A stretch of DNA of 64,000 nucleotides. Source: an uncultured Eubacteriales bacterium (lineage in GTDB: Bacteria > Bacillota > Clostridia > Lachnospirales > Lachnospiraceae). Position 1 is the first letter of the stretch; each line of letters starts with the position of its first letter. Below, piece after piece: positions 16,370-25,222 of the stretch. The notes below the pieces were generated by a model, which saw only the letters and a program-made list of their open reading frames with translations, was not told where the DNA came from and made no database searches. Location: contig CASFID010000014.1 in the NCBI GenBank assembly GCA_949294665.1, forward strand, positions 62,001 to 126,000. Direction: 5' to 3'. The position numbers and the translations under genes are program-made.

Positions 16370-16399
16370 ATTATATTCCATTTATTTGAAAAAAGTCAA
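16370..16399 (-). promoter_or_regulatory. Promoter of cfa
   Basis: TTGACT, an 18-base spacer and a perfect TATAAT lie about 85 bases upstream of the cfa start codon. Confidence 0.75.
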
Positions 16400-16449
16400 A
16401 TGGGAGAGGAAACAAATCCGGGGAAAGGCTTTCTCGGCAGGCTGATTTG

Positions 16450-16458
16450 TGATATACT
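16450..16458 (+). promoter_or_regulatory. Extended -10 promoter of rqcH
   Basis: TGATATACT gives an extended -10 element 64 bases upstream of rqcH. No convincing -35 is present at 16-18 bases. Confidence 0.5.
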
Positions 16459-16521
16459 CTCTCTTAGCGCCAGACGGCAGATTATCAAAGAAAAGGATCG
16501 TACGGAAAGGAAATAGAAATC

Positions 16522-18264
16522 ATGGCTTTTGACGGAATCGTTGTGGCGGATCTTGTCCGCGAATTCAGAAAAGAACTGTTAAACGGGCGAATCGCCAGGA
16601 TCTCGCAGCCGGAAAGCGACGAGCTCCTGCTCACGGTCAAGACGCCTGACGGCCAGAAGCGCCTGCTGATCAGCGCAGACGCCTCTCTGCCTCTCATCTA
16701 CCTGACGGAGACGAATAAACCGTCTCCCATGACCGCGCCTAACTTCTGCATGCTGCTCCGCAAGCATATCGGCGGCGGACGGATCGTGGATATCCGGCAG
16801 CCGAAACTTGAGCGAATCGTCCGATTTACTGTAGAGCATCTGGACGAGATGGGTGATCTCTGTCAAAAAGAACTCATTGTAGAAATTATGGGTAAACACA
16901 GCAATATCATCTTCTGCGCCGGGGACGGAACGATCATCGACAGCATCAAACATGTATCTGCACAGATGAGTTCCGTGCGCGAAGTTCTGCCCGGCCGTAC
17001 GTATTTTATCCCGGATACGATGCACAAGGCGGATCCTCTCACGGTGGAGACCGGAGAGTTCCAGAGACTGCTCCGCTCGAAACCCGTTCCTCTGTCCAAA
17101 GCGATCTATACAAGCTTTACCGGCATCAGTCCGGTCACAGCGGAGGAGATCTGCTTCCTCTCGGGACTTGATTCGTCCGTGCCCGCAAAAGAATACTCTG
17201 ACGACGTCCTTCATCATCTGTATAACCAGTTTGCGATCTATCTTTCCGGTGTAAAAGAAGGACGCTTCTCCCCTGCCATCTACTATGACAAAGGGGAGCC
17301 GAAAGAGTTTTCCTCTCTGCCGCTTACACATTTTGACCAGTATGAGCGCAGGGAATATCCTTCTATGTCCGAAGTCCTGCGCACCTATTATTCCACCCGC
17401 AGCCAGATCACACGTATCCGGCAGAAGTCGGCGGATCTTCGCCATATCGTACAGACTGCTCTGGAGAGGAACCGGAAGAAATACGATCTTCAAGTCCGGC
17501 AGCTGAAAGACACCGCAAACCGTGAAAAATATAAGGTCTACGGCGAACTGATCAACACTTACGGCTACAATGTGGAAGAGGGGGCGCGAAAGCTGGACGC
17601 GCTGAACTACTATACGGACGAGATGATCTCTATCCCTCTTGATCCGACGCAGACGCCCCAGGAAAATGCCCAGCGCTATTTCGCAAAGTACAACAAGCAG
17701 AAGCGTACGTTCGAGGCTCTCTCAAAGCTGAGCATGGAGACAAAGGATGAGATCACCTATCTGGAATCCATCCGGACCTCGCTGGACATCGCTCTCACTG
17801 AGGATGATCTCGCCGGGATAAGAGAAGAACTTGTAAATACCGGGTATATCAAACGCCGGTTTACCAGGAAAAAAGTAAAGATCAAAAACACGCCTCTCCA
17901 CTATCTCTCGAGCGACGGCTATCATATGTATGTGGGGAAAAATAATCTCCAGAATGATGAGCTCACCTTTCATTTCGCTTCGGGCAATGACTGGTGGTTT
18001 CACGCCAAACAGGCGCCCGGCTCTCATGTGATCGTCAGGACAAACGGAGACGAACTGCCTGATACGACTTTTGAAGAAGCCGGACGGCTCGCTGCCTACT
18101 ACTCCAGTATGAGAGGAAGCGATAAAGTGGAGATCGATTATGTGGAAAAGAGACATGTCAGGAAACCAAAAGGAGCAAAACCCGGATTCGTCGTGTATTA
18201 CACGAACTACTCCCTTGTGATCGACAGTGATATCAGCGGGATAACTTTGTGTTCGCCGGAGTGA
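16522..18264 (+). CDS. rqcH: Ribosome quality control protein RqcH (NFACT family)
   Basis: RqcH binds stalled 50S subunits and recruits tRNA-Ala to add C-terminal alanine tails that mark stalled peptides for degradation. The 580-residue protein has the NFACT-N domain (residues 1-160), helix-hairpin-helix and coiled-coil middle (about 290-440) and the NFACT-R/DUF814 domain with DWWFHAKQAPGSHVI near residue 490. At the position of the catalytic Asp-Arg pair described in Bacillus (97-98) this protein reads Glu-Arg. GGAAAGGAA precedes the start. Older annotations call this family fibronectin-binding protein. Confidence 0.93.
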   Translation: MAFDGIVVADLVREFRKELLNGRIARISQPESDELLLTVKTPDGQKRLLISADASLPLIYLTETNKPSPMTAPNFCMLLRKHIGGGRIVDIRQPKLERIVRFTVEHLDEMGDLCQKELIVEIMGKHSNIIFCAGDGTIIDSIKHVSAQMSSVREVLPGRTYFIPDTMHKADPLTVETGEFQRLLRSKPVPLSKAIYTSFTGISPVTAEEICFLSGLDSSVPAKEYSDDVLHHLYNQFAIYLSGVKEGRFSPAIYYDKGEPKEFSSLPLTHFDQYERREYPSMSEVLRTYYSTRSQITRIRQKSADLRHIVQTALERNRKKYDLQVRQLKDTANREKYKVYGELINTYGYNVEEGARKLDALNYYTDEMISIPLDPTQTPQENAQRYFAKYNKQKRTFEALSKLSMETKDEITYLESIRTSLDIALTEDDLAGIREELVNTGYIKRRFTRKKVKIKNTPLHYLSSDGYHMYVGKNNLQNDELTFHFASGNDWWFHAKQAPGSHVIVRTNGDELPDTTFEEAGRLAAYYSSMRGSDKVEIDYVEKRHVRKPKGAKPGFVVYYTNYSLVIDSDISGITLCSPE

Positions 18265-18294
18265 CTTCCCTCGATAAATCGTCCGAAAATCAAT

Positions 18295-19590
18295 TCACCT
18301 CTCCTGCCCCATCAGGTAATCTACAAACTGCTGCGCAGTCCTGCCGGACAGGCCGCCGTGGGAGAGTTCCCATTTATTTGCCTCGAGCAGGAGCTCTTCT
18401 TCCGGCATGTCGATGCCTCCGCGCTCCGCGAGGACGCGCACGATCTCCTGGAATTCTTTCTTGTCCGGCGATCCGAAGTAGATCGTCACGCCGAAGCGGG
18501 CCACAAGAGATAATTTCTCCTGCACCGTATCGTTTGTGTGCAGTTCTTCATCCCGATCCGCCTTGTCCTTAAATGTCTCGCGGATCAGGTGTCTGCGGTT
18601 TGATGTGGCGTAGATCAGCACATTCTCCGGCTTTCTTTCCAGCCCGCCCTCGATCACCGCCTTCAGATATTTGTACTCGATCTCGAATTCTTCAAATGAC
18701 AGGTCGTCCATATAGATAATGAATTTATAATTGCGGTTCTTCACCTGAGCGATCACATCATTTAGATCTTTAAACTGATGTTTGTACACTTCGATCATGC
18801 GGAGTCCCTGATCGTAATACTGATTCAGGATCGCCTTAATGGAAGAGGATTTTCCTGTCCCCGCGTCGCCGAAAAGCAGGCAGTTGTTTGCCCTGCGTCC
18901 CCTGACGAACGCCTCTGTATTGTCGATGAGCTTTTTCTTGGCGATCTCGTATCCCACCAGATCGTCCAGATGGACATGAGCGATATTCGTGATCGGTACG
19001 ATCGACATCTCGCCCCCCTCGGGATGCTCGATCCGGAACGCTTTGTGAAGCCCCAGTTTCCCCACTCCGAACTCTTTGTAAAACTGCGTCATCTTATCCT
19101 TGAACTCTTCCACATCTGCAGCTTTTCCCAGCGCCTCCGCCAGCGTGCAGATACGGTCCCTTACTCTTCTGTTAAACACCTTGCCTGTCCTGCTGCCGTT
19201 CGTATAATCCATGAGCGTCCGGATGCACCCTGCGCCGAGATCTTCCTCAAGCCCGGCGAAATCATAGTCGAAAAGCTCTTTAAATATCCCGAAATCGTGC
19301 AGTGCGATCTCATTGATGCTGCCCTCGATCTTTCCCACGATCTCACAGGAGGTACTGTATGCGTTCTCATCGTTCGCAAGAAGGAACGTCAGGTATGTAT
19401 GCCACAGATTCCCCTCGTAGCCATGACTTACCGAAAGTTCCAGCAGACGGTTCACACACTCAAAGAGAAGGCTTCTAAGATCCTCCGTGTTGTAGAACTC
19501 ACTCCCGTGGTTTTCCATGAGAAACGTCATGTCCCTCAGTATATCTCCATAATCCATATTTTTATAAAGTATCAGTTCATTTGTACGCAT
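18295..19590 (-). CDS. DUF815 AAA-type ATPase
   Basis: The 431-residue protein has Walker A GDAGTGKSSS at about residues 241-250, Walker B FIIYMDDLSFEE near 286, and sensor sequences YATSNRRHLI, the layout of DUF815 ATPases. Its N-terminal 230 residues are helical and of unknown role. The family is widespread in Clostridia; no function is established that I can cite. It lies 24 bases downstream of pheA, so it may be co-transcribed, and converges on rqcH with a 30-base gap and no visible terminator. Confidence 0.88.
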   Translation of the reverse strand: MRTNELILYKNMDYGDILRDMTFLMENHGSEFYNTEDLRSLLFECVNRLLELSVSHGYEGNLWHTYLTFLLANDENAYSTSCEIVGKIEGSINEIALHDFGIFKELFDYDFAGLEEDLGAGCIRTLMDYTNGSRTGKVFNRRVRDRICTLAEALGKAADVEEFKDKMTQFYKEFGVGKLGLHKAFRIEHPEGGEMSIVPITNIAHVHLDDLVGYEIAKKKLIDNTEAFVRGRRANNCLLFGDAGTGKSSSIKAILNQYYDQGLRMIEVYKHQFKDLNDVIAQVKNRNYKFIIYMDDLSFEEFEIEYKYLKAVIEGGLERKPENVLIYATSNRRHLIRETFKDKADRDEELHTNDTVQEKLSLVARFGVTIYFGSPDKKEFQEIVRVLAERGGIDMPEEELLLEANKWELSHGGLSGRTAQQFVDYLMGQER

Positions 19591-19614
19591 CTTCTTTCCT
19601 CCTGCTTCTTAATT

Positions 19615-20745
19615 CTAATAGTTTCCGAGAATCTTGAGATTCTGGGATTCTTCCCGGAGTCCCCGGATGGCGTTCTTCACCGCGGGATCTTCCAGATTGC
19701 CCTCAAAATCAACGAAAAAGCAATATTCCCACGGTCTTCCCTTGACCGGTCTGGACTCGATCTTCGTCATGTTCAGATCATTGTAGATAAAATGGGACAA
19801 TATCCCGTAGAGCGAGCCGCTCTGATGCGGGAGTTCGAACCGTATACTGATCTTGGACGCATCTTTCAGGAACACTTTCTGATTCGTGACGACGATAAAA
19901 CGTGTAGAGTTGTCTGCATCATCGTTGATCCCGTCCACAAGGACTGTCAGACCGTGTACCCTGGCCGCATAGGAGCTGCACACCGCAGCCTGCGAGATAT
20001 CGTTGTCCTCGAGCACTTTCTTCGCCGCGATCGCCGTATTTACCACGCTGATCCTCTGCCAGTCAGAGTGTTCCTCCAGGAAATGGCTCGTCTGCATCAG
20101 CGCCTCCGTCTTGGAGTACACCCTTCTGATATCTTCGAGCTTTGCGCCGGGAAGCCCCGACAGAGTATGTACCACGGGCAGGATCGTCTCCGCCACGATA
20201 TAATTCTCAAATTCATCGAGGAGGTCATACATCTCGATCACCGGACCGGCGGTAGAGTTCTCGATCGGAAGCACTGCGTAGTCCGCCGCTCCCTCCTCTA
20301 TGGACTCCATCGCCTCCCGGAATGTTCTCACATGGAAATGGTTGACGCCGGTCCCGAAAAACTGCATCATCGCCGCCTGCCCGTATGCTCCTTCCGTCCC
20401 CTGGAAGACGACGCGGGCATTCTTTTTATCCAGATCACCGATCCGGATAAACGGCAGTCTCCCGAGCGCTCCCGCCTCCACGAGCTGCCTGTACTGCAGC
20501 TTTCTGCTCATGGACATAAGCTGCTGATACAGTTCCTGTATCCCTTTTTTGTTAAAATCTCCGGTCACTTTGGACGCCACGTCCGCAAGCTTTTCTTTTT
20601 CCCTCTGTCTGTCAAATACTTTGCGGCCTGCTTTCACTTTATATTCTCCCACCTGACCGCAGACTTCCATCCTCTGTTCATAGAGTTCTACGATCTGGTC
20701 GTCTATCTTGTCCAGTTTCTCTCTGAGTATTTCCAACGACTCCAT
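19615..20745 (-). CDS. pheA: Bifunctional chorismate mutase/prephenate dehydratase
   Basis: PheA converts chorismate to prephenate and then to phenylpyruvate for phenylalanine synthesis. The 376-residue protein has an AroQ chorismate mutase domain (1-90, starting LEILREKLDKIDDQIVELY), the prephenate dehydratase domain (about 105-285, with NSTRFIVV) and a C-terminal ACT domain with the ESRP motif for phenylalanine feedback. I start at the ATG at 20745 because AAAGGAG lies eight bases upstream; the ATG at 20763 lies ahead of that site. No T-box fits in the short upstream region. It is divergent from the nitroreductase. Confidence 0.94.
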   Translation of the reverse strand: MESLEILREKLDKIDDQIVELYEQRMEVCGQVGEYKVKAGRKVFDRQREKEKLADVASKVTGDFNKKGIQELYQQLMSMSRKLQYRQLVEAGALGRLPFIRIGDLDKKNARVVFQGTEGAYGQAAMMQFFGTGVNHFHVRTFREAMESIEEGAADYAVLPIENSTAGPVIEMYDLLDEFENYIVAETILPVVHTLSGLPGAKLEDIRRVYSKTEALMQTSHFLEEHSDWQRISVVNTAIAAKKVLEDNDISQAAVCSSYAARVHGLTVLVDGINDDADNSTRFIVVTNQKVFLKDASKISIRFELPHQSGSLYGILSHFIYNDLNMTKIESRPVKGRPWEYCFFVDFEGNLEDPAVKNAIRGLREESQNLKILGNY

Positions 20746-20815
20746 CTCTTCTGCTCCTTTCATGGTGAACTGTTAATCAGTATATTACATTTCTTTCATA
20801 AAATCTACTTTGCAG

Positions 20816-20844
20816 TTGAAAATCCCTCTGATTTATTATATGAT
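20816..20844 (+). promoter_or_regulatory. Promoter of nitroreductase-pyrB-pyrI
   Basis: TTGAAA, a 17-base spacer and TATGAT (each five of six consensus) lie 29 bases before the nitroreductase start. Confidence 0.75.
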
Positions 20845-20872
20845 TATGTGGAGAATTTAGGGAGGTATGTAA

Positions 20873-21409
20873 ATGAACGTTACTGAATGTTTAAAAACAC
20901 GAAGAAGTATCCGAAAATACAAATCGGATCCTGTTGATCATTCTGTTATTGATTCTGTTGTTTCTCTGGCTTCTTTTTCCCCTTCCTGGAAAAATACTCA
21001 GATCACCCGCTATATCGCAATTGAAGATCCTTCTCTTCTCGCCGAGATCGCGGACAAGTATACCCCGGATTACAATTCAAACATCATACGTCAGGTAAAC
21101 ATGCTGATGGCCGTTACTTTCAGAAAAGGACGCTGCGGTTATGAACGCGACGGTTCCTTTTCGACCAAAAAAGGCGACCGCTGGCAGATGTTTGACGTAG
21201 GGGCCGCATGCCAGAGCTTCTGTCTCGCCGCGTGGGATCACGGGCTTGGCACTGTGATCATGGGCATATTCGACGAGGACGGTATCACCGGTCTTCTCGA
21301 TCTTCCGGAGGATCAGGAGCTTGCCGCTCTTATCGCAGTCGGATATCCCGATATCGAGCCCGCCGCTCCAAAGCGGAAAACTGTGGAAGAACTGCTTCAA
21401 TACAGATAA
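20873..21409 (+). CDS. Nitroreductase-family flavoprotein
   Basis: The 178-residue protein has the family start CLKTRRSIRKYKSDPV (FMN phosphate contacts) and DVGAACQSFCLAAWDHGLGTVIMG in the second half. Such enzymes use FMN and NAD(P)H to reduce nitro, quinone or enone substrates; the physiological one cannot be read from sequence. GGGAGG precedes the start by eight bases. It lies 46 bases upstream of pyrB on the same strand with no terminator between, so read-through into pyrBI is likely, although no functional link is known. Confidence 0.9.
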   Translation: MNVTECLKTRRSIRKYKSDPVDHSVIDSVVSLASFSPSWKNTQITRYIAIEDPSLLAEIADKYTPDYNSNIIRQVNMLMAVTFRKGRCGYERDGSFSTKKGDRWQMFDVGAACQSFCLAAWDHGLGTVIMGIFDEDGITGLLDLPEDQELAALIAVGYPDIEPAAPKRKTVEELLQYR

Positions 21410-21455
21410 CAAACCTGTTTGAAAAATATATTTTCTATATTTAAGGAGGACACTT

Positions 21456-22376
21456 ATGAGACATTTGATGAGTCCACTGGACTTTTCAGTAGAAGAACTA
21501 GACAAGCTTCTGGACCTTGCGCAGGACATCGAAGCTGATCCCGCCAAATACGCGCATGCGTGTGAAGGCAGGAAGCTGGCGACACTGTTCTATGAGCCCA
21601 GCACCAGGACAAGGCTGAGCCATGAAGCTGCCATGCTGAACTTAGGCGGCAGCGTCCTCGGCTTCTCATCCGCTGATTCCAGCTCAGCCGCAAAAGGAGA
21701 AAGCGTTTCCGATACGATACGTACAGTCTCCTGCTATGCCGATATCTGCGCCATGAGACATCCAAAAGAGGGCGCGCCGATGGTCGCCTGCCAGCACTCT
21801 TCCATCCCGGTCATCAATGCGGGAGACGGGGGACATCAGCACCCGACACAGACACTGACAGATCTGCTTACGATCCGCAGTCTCAAAGGACGGCTCGGGG
21901 ACCTCACGATCGGTCTGTGCGGCGACCTGAAGTTCGGACGCACTGTCCATTCGCTGATCAATGCGCTTGTAAGATATGAAAATATCCGATTTATCCTCAT
22001 CTCACCAGAGGAACTTCGTCTCCCCGAATACATCCGCCATGATGTGCTGGACCGCAACAACATCGAGTATAAGGAAGTCGTCCGTCTCGAGGACGCCATG
22101 CCGAATCTTGATATCCTCTATATGACACGCGTCCAGAAAGAACGTTTCTTTAACGAGGAAGATTATGTCCGCATGAAAGATTTCTACATACTGGACAAAG
22201 CCAAGATGAAACTGGCGCCTGAAGACATGTATGTGCTGCATCCGCTTCCGAGAGTAAACGAGATTTCCGTTGAGGTGGACGATGATCCCCGGGCGGCATA
22301 TTTCCGTCAGGTACAGTATGGCGTGTATGTAAGGATGGCGCTGATCCTGACACTGCTCGATATCCATGTCGGTTAG
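21456..22376 (+). CDS. pyrB: Aspartate carbamoyltransferase catalytic subunit
   Basis: PyrB condenses carbamoyl phosphate with aspartate in pyrimidine synthesis. The 306-residue protein has the carbamoyl-phosphate site [13 protein letters not shown] near residue 46, the mobile-loop [10 protein letters not shown] and the aspartate-binding region with HPLPRVNEI near 258. AAGGAGG precedes the ATG. It is followed by pyrI, so the enzyme should be the allosteric c6r6-type complex. No PyrR-binding attenuator is visible in the 46-base leader. Confidence 0.96.
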   Translation: MRHLMSPLDFSVEELDKLLDLAQDIEADPAKYAHACEGRKLATLFYEPSTRTRLSHEAAMLNLGGSVLGFSSADSSSAAKGESVSDTIRTVSCYADICAMRHPKEGAPMVACQHSSIPVINAGDGGHQHPTQTLTDLLTIRSLKGRLGDLTIGLCGDLKFGRTVHSLINALVRYENIRFILISPEELRLPEYIRHDVLDRNNIEYKEVVRLEDAMPNLDILYMTRVQKERFFNEEDYVRMKDFYILDKAKMKLAPEDMYVLHPLPRVNEISVEVDDDPRAAYFRQVQYGVYVRMALILTLLDIHVG

Positions 22377-22432
22377 GCCTGCTCATCCGTTCAGATCAGG
22401 ATTGATTCAGATTAGAAAGAAAGGAAATAACT

Positions 22433-22876
22433 ATGATAAAAAGTACACTGAACGTAGGAAGTATCTCTGAAGGCTTCGTCCTCGACCACATCGAGGCGGG
22501 AAGAAGCATGGATATCTATAAATACCTGCACCTTGACAAACTGGACTGCTGTGTCGCCATCATCAAGAATGCCAGGAGCAATAAAATGGGCAAGAAGGAT
22601 ATCATTAAGATCGAGTGTCCGATCGATTTCATGGATCTGGACATCCTCGGATTCATCGATCACAATATCACGATCAATATCATAGAAAACGAGAAGATCG
22701 TTGATAAGAAACAGCTGAAACTGCCCAAAGAGATCCGTAATGTGATCCGCTGCAAGAACCCGCGGTGCATCACGTCCATTGAGCAGGAACTGGATCATGT
22801 GTTCGTCCTCACCGACGAGGAGAATCAGATCTACCGCTGCAAATACTGCGAAGAGAAATACAGCAGGAGAAGATAG
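22433..22876 (+). CDS. pyrI: Aspartate carbamoyltransferase regulatory subunit
   Basis: PyrI binds CTP/ATP and holds the PyrB trimers together. The 147-residue protein has an N-terminal allosteric domain and a C-terminal zinc domain with C107, C112, C136 and C139 in the C-x4-C...C-x2-C spacing. It follows pyrB by 56 bases with AGAAAGGAAA before its ATG. A long bidirectional terminator follows. All four zinc ligands are intact. Confidence 0.95.
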   Translation: MIKSTLNVGSISEGFVLDHIEAGRSMDIYKYLHLDKLDCCVAIIKNARSNKMGKKDIIKIECPIDFMDLDILGFIDHNITINIIENEKIVDKKQLKLPKEIRNVIRCKNPRCITSIEQELDHVFVLTDEENQIYRCKYCEEKYSRRR

Positions 22877-22901
22877 ATCCGGTTCATACAGCAAAAAAGA
22901 T

Positions 22902-22954
22902 ATCCGCCGGGATGTACGCAGCGTATGCTGCGCATACATCCCGGCGGATCAGTT
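22902..22954. terminator. Bidirectional terminator between pyrI and DAHP synthase
   Basis: A long inverted repeat (22902-22949, outer arm of about 15 pairs GATCCGCCGGGATGTA-type with an inner hairpin) has T-rich tails on both strands: TTCTTTTT on the plus and TTTTTT on the minus side. It serves the convergent genes pyrI and DAHP synthase. Confidence 0.88.
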
Positions 22955-22958
22955 CTTT

Positions 22959-23990
22959 TTAACACTCGTCAGCAATCTTATAAATCAGTCTTTCTGTGTC
23001 CTCCCAGCCAAGACACGGATCCGTGATCGACTTTCCGTACACTCTGTTTTCATCGATCTTCTGACATCCCTCTTCCAGATAACTCTCGATCATAACGCCC
23101 TTGACAAGTTTTTTCAGTTCCGGATTATAATTCCTGCTGTGGAGCACCTCGCTCACGATGCGGATCTGCTCGCGGAACTGCTTGTTGGAATTCGAGTGGT
23201 TGGCATCCACGATCGCAGCCGGATTTTTCAGTTCTCTCTGCTGATATGCCCCGAGAAGCCGAACCAGATCCTCATAGTGATAGTTCGGGATGCATGTGCC
23301 GTACTTATCCACGCCTCCTCTCAGGATCACATGTGCGAGATCATTTCCATCGGTCGTCACATCCAGCCCCCGGTAGATAAATGTGTGGGAACTCTGGGCG
23401 GCGACGACGGAGTTGAGCATCACGGAAAAGTCCCCGCTGGTAGGATTCTTCATGCCAACAGGGATATCCATGCCGCTTGCCGTCAGCCGGTGCTGCTGGT
23501 TCTCCACCGAGCGTGCTCCGACCGCCTCGTAGGACAGAATGTCGTCGAGATAGCTCCTGTTCTCCGGATAGAGCATCTCGTCCGCGGCAGTCAGCCCGCT
23601 CTCCTCGATGGCCCGGGTATGCATTTTCCGGATAGCGATGATCCCTGCCAGAAGGTCCGGCGCCTGATCCGGCTCCGGCTGATGGAGCATTCCTTTGTAC
23701 CCTTCGCCTGTCGTCCGGGGCTTATTCGTATAGATCCTGGGGATGAGCATCAGTCTGTCAGATACTTTTTCGTTCACCCTGGCCAGACGGCTCACATACT
23801 CGCACACGGAATCCTCGTTATCCGCCGAGCATGGTCCTACGATCACTACGAATTTATCTGACTTTCCCGTGAAGATATCCCGGATCTCCCGGTCCCTTTT
23901 CTCTTTGATCCTGACAACATTGTCCGAGAGCGGATATTCCGCTTTCAGATCCGCCGGCAGCGGAAGCTCTGCATTGATCCTCATTCCCAT
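22959..23990 (-). CDS. 3-deoxy-7-phosphoheptulonate synthase, class I (AroF/G/H type)
   Basis: The enzyme joins phosphoenolpyruvate and erythrose-4-phosphate, the first step of the shikimate pathway. The 343-residue protein has VIVGPCSADNED near residue 49, RIYTNKPRTTGEGYKG near 85 and VDANHSNSNKQ near 246, the E. coli AroG-like set without an extra chorismate mutase domain. AGGAG precedes the ATG. It is downstream of rnpB on the same strand and may share transcription with nothing else nearby. Which aromatic amino acid inhibits it cannot be told. Confidence 0.93.
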   Translation of the reverse strand: MGMRINAELPLPADLKAEYPLSDNVVRIKEKRDREIRDIFTGKSDKFVVIVGPCSADNEDSVCEYVSRLARVNEKVSDRLMLIPRIYTNKPRTTGEGYKGMLHQPEPDQAPDLLAGIIAIRKMHTRAIEESGLTAADEMLYPENRSYLDDILSYEAVGARSVENQQHRLTASGMDIPVGMKNPTSGDFSVMLNSVVAAQSSHTFIYRGLDVTTDGNDLAHVILRGGVDKYGTCIPNYHYEDLVRLLGAYQQRELKNPAAIVDANHSNSNKQFREQIRIVSEVLHSRNYNPELKKLVKGVMIESYLEEGCQKIDENRVYGKSITDPCLGWEDTERLIYKIADEC

Positions 23991-24064
23991 ATCTGTTCAT
24001 CTCCTGTCATTAAATATACCGGCATCCTGCCTGAAAGATCAGACATTGCCGGTCTGCTGTAAAG

Positions 24065-24419
24065 GTGTCAAGCAAGACGATAAGCCGGGTTATGTCGTTG
24101 GGCGATCATCTGTCTAGGCACAGCGTCGCCGCTGTGCTCAAGCGACCTACCTGAAACGTGACGGGCCGCCACATCGTTTCGATCCGGTCTTGCTTCGGAT
24201 GGGGTTTACATGTGCCCCTGCTGTTACCAGCAGGGCGGTAGTCTCTTACACTGCCTTTCCACCCTTACCGGGAAATATCCCGGCGGTTTATTTCTGTTGC
24301 ACTGGCCTTGGAGTCGCCTCCACCGGACGTTATCCGGCATCCTGCCCTGTGAAGCCCGGACTTTCCTCGTCTGCAGCCTTTCGGCCTTCGCAGCCGCGAT
24401 CGCCTGTCTTACTTGACAC
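24065..24419 (-). ncRNA. rnpB: RNase P RNA, bacterial type A
   Basis: The minus strand contains the universal RNase P RNA blocks in order: GAGGAAAGTCCGGGC, ACAGAAATAAACCGCC, GGTAAGGGTGGAAAGG, AGAGACTACCGC, the AACCCCATCCG-type loop and a closing CCGGCTTA. The two ends pair as helix P1 (24065-24078 with 24406-24419). The length of about 355 bases and P16-P18-like elements indicate type A, as in Clostridia, not the Bacillus type B. The catalytic RNA matures tRNA 5' ends. Exact ends are set from P1 and the promoter. Confidence 0.95.
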
Positions 24420-24427
24420 AGTTATTG

Positions 24428-24456
24428 ATTATACTATTTTCAGACGCCGCCGTCAA
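24428..24456 (-). promoter_or_regulatory. Strong promoter of rnpB
   Basis: TTGACG, a 17-base spacer and TATAAT place the start site within a few bases of the P1 helix, as expected for a stable RNA gene. Confidence 0.88.
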
Positions 24457-24502
24457 CGAACAGCTGCATCTTTTCCTTCTTTCCCCGGACAGGGACTTCT
24501 TA

Positions 24503-25222
24503 TCACGGTTCCAGCAGAAAACACTGTCCTTCCCGCTCGATCCGCATGATCCTGTCCTGATAATCTTTCGTACATTTTTCCAGCATCAGCCGGTCGAAGA
24601 TTTCATAATTATCCCAGAAATGCATCGGAAATACGCGCTTTGTATCTGTTCTCTTCATGAAACAGTCCAGTCCCCAGCAATACTGCTCTCCCAGGCGGGG
24701 ATCCACCGGCACAAAAGCCACGTCTATCTTCTCCTTCTGGAGCTTGTTGATCTCCGACTGATACGTCCGGCGGATCATCTTGTTGAAAGCTTCCGGCTCA
24801 CCCTCCCAGTGCCACCAGTTCAGATCCCCGGCGTGATATATCGTCTTCTGTCCGTACCGTATCAGATAGGCAACCCCCTGATCATTGGAACGCAGTGTCC
24901 GTATCCGGCATCCGAAGACCGTCTGTTCTTCATTTGGATCCATAGACAGAACATCCCGGCCCGCCGCATCTTCTCCTGCCGCGTCCGTTCCTGGAATGTC
25001 GGCGATATCGGACGACAGGATGAACCTGATGTCCCGGAAGCTGTTCCGCAGTTTAAATATTTCTTTATTATAATGGTCATAATGTGCATGACTTACAAAT
25101 ACAAGCATCTTCTTATCTGTATCCCACTTTGGAAGACTGCCCCTGTAATAGTCAAAGACGCAGTACATATCCTCCATCTCCAGGAGAAATCCACTGTGTC
25201 CGAAATATGTCACTTTCATCAT
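24503..25222 (-). CDS. MBL-fold metal-dependent hydrolase (UlaG-like)
   Basis: The 239-residue protein has the metallo-beta-lactamase motif HAHYDH (H45, H47, D49, H50), a later YHAGDLNWWHW (third metal ligand region) and a C-terminal PMHFWDN histidine, the pattern of UlaG-like hydrolases. The substrate is unknown; the family includes lactonases and phosphodiesterases. Its ATG overlaps the TGA of the MogA-like gene (ATGA), so the two are translationally coupled. It ends just before the rnpB promoter. Confidence 0.87.
   Translation of the reverse strand: MMKVTYFGHSGFLLEMEDMYCVFDYYRGSLPKWDTDKKMLVFVSHAHYDHYNKEIFKLRNSFRDIRFILSSDIADIPGTDAAGEDAAGRDVLSMDPNEEQTVFGCRIRTLRSNDQGVAYLIRYGQKTIYHAGDLNWWHWEGEPEAFNKMIRRTYQSEINKLQKEKIDVAFVPVDPRLGEQYCWGLDCFMKRTDTKRVFPMHFWDNYEIFDRLMLEKCTKDYQDRIMRIEREGQCFLLEP

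Noticed and set aside
20746..20872. T-box upstream of pheA
   Set aside because: The gap to the divergent gene is too short and no T-box sequence TGGNACCGCG is present.
18778..20886. A 702-codon open frame on the plus strand
   Set aside because: It lies antisense to the DUF815 ATPase and pheA, both complete conserved genes, and has no ribosome binding site or family resemblance; it results from codon bias of the opposite strand.
22779..23861. A 360-codon open frame on the plus strand
   Set aside because: It covers the end of pyrI, a strong terminator and the antisense of DAHP synthase; the translation looks non-protein-like.
24020..24064. Hairpin CAGAC/GTCTG as rnpB terminator
   Set aside because: Five pairs and only a weak T-rich tail; not convincing as an intrinsic terminator.
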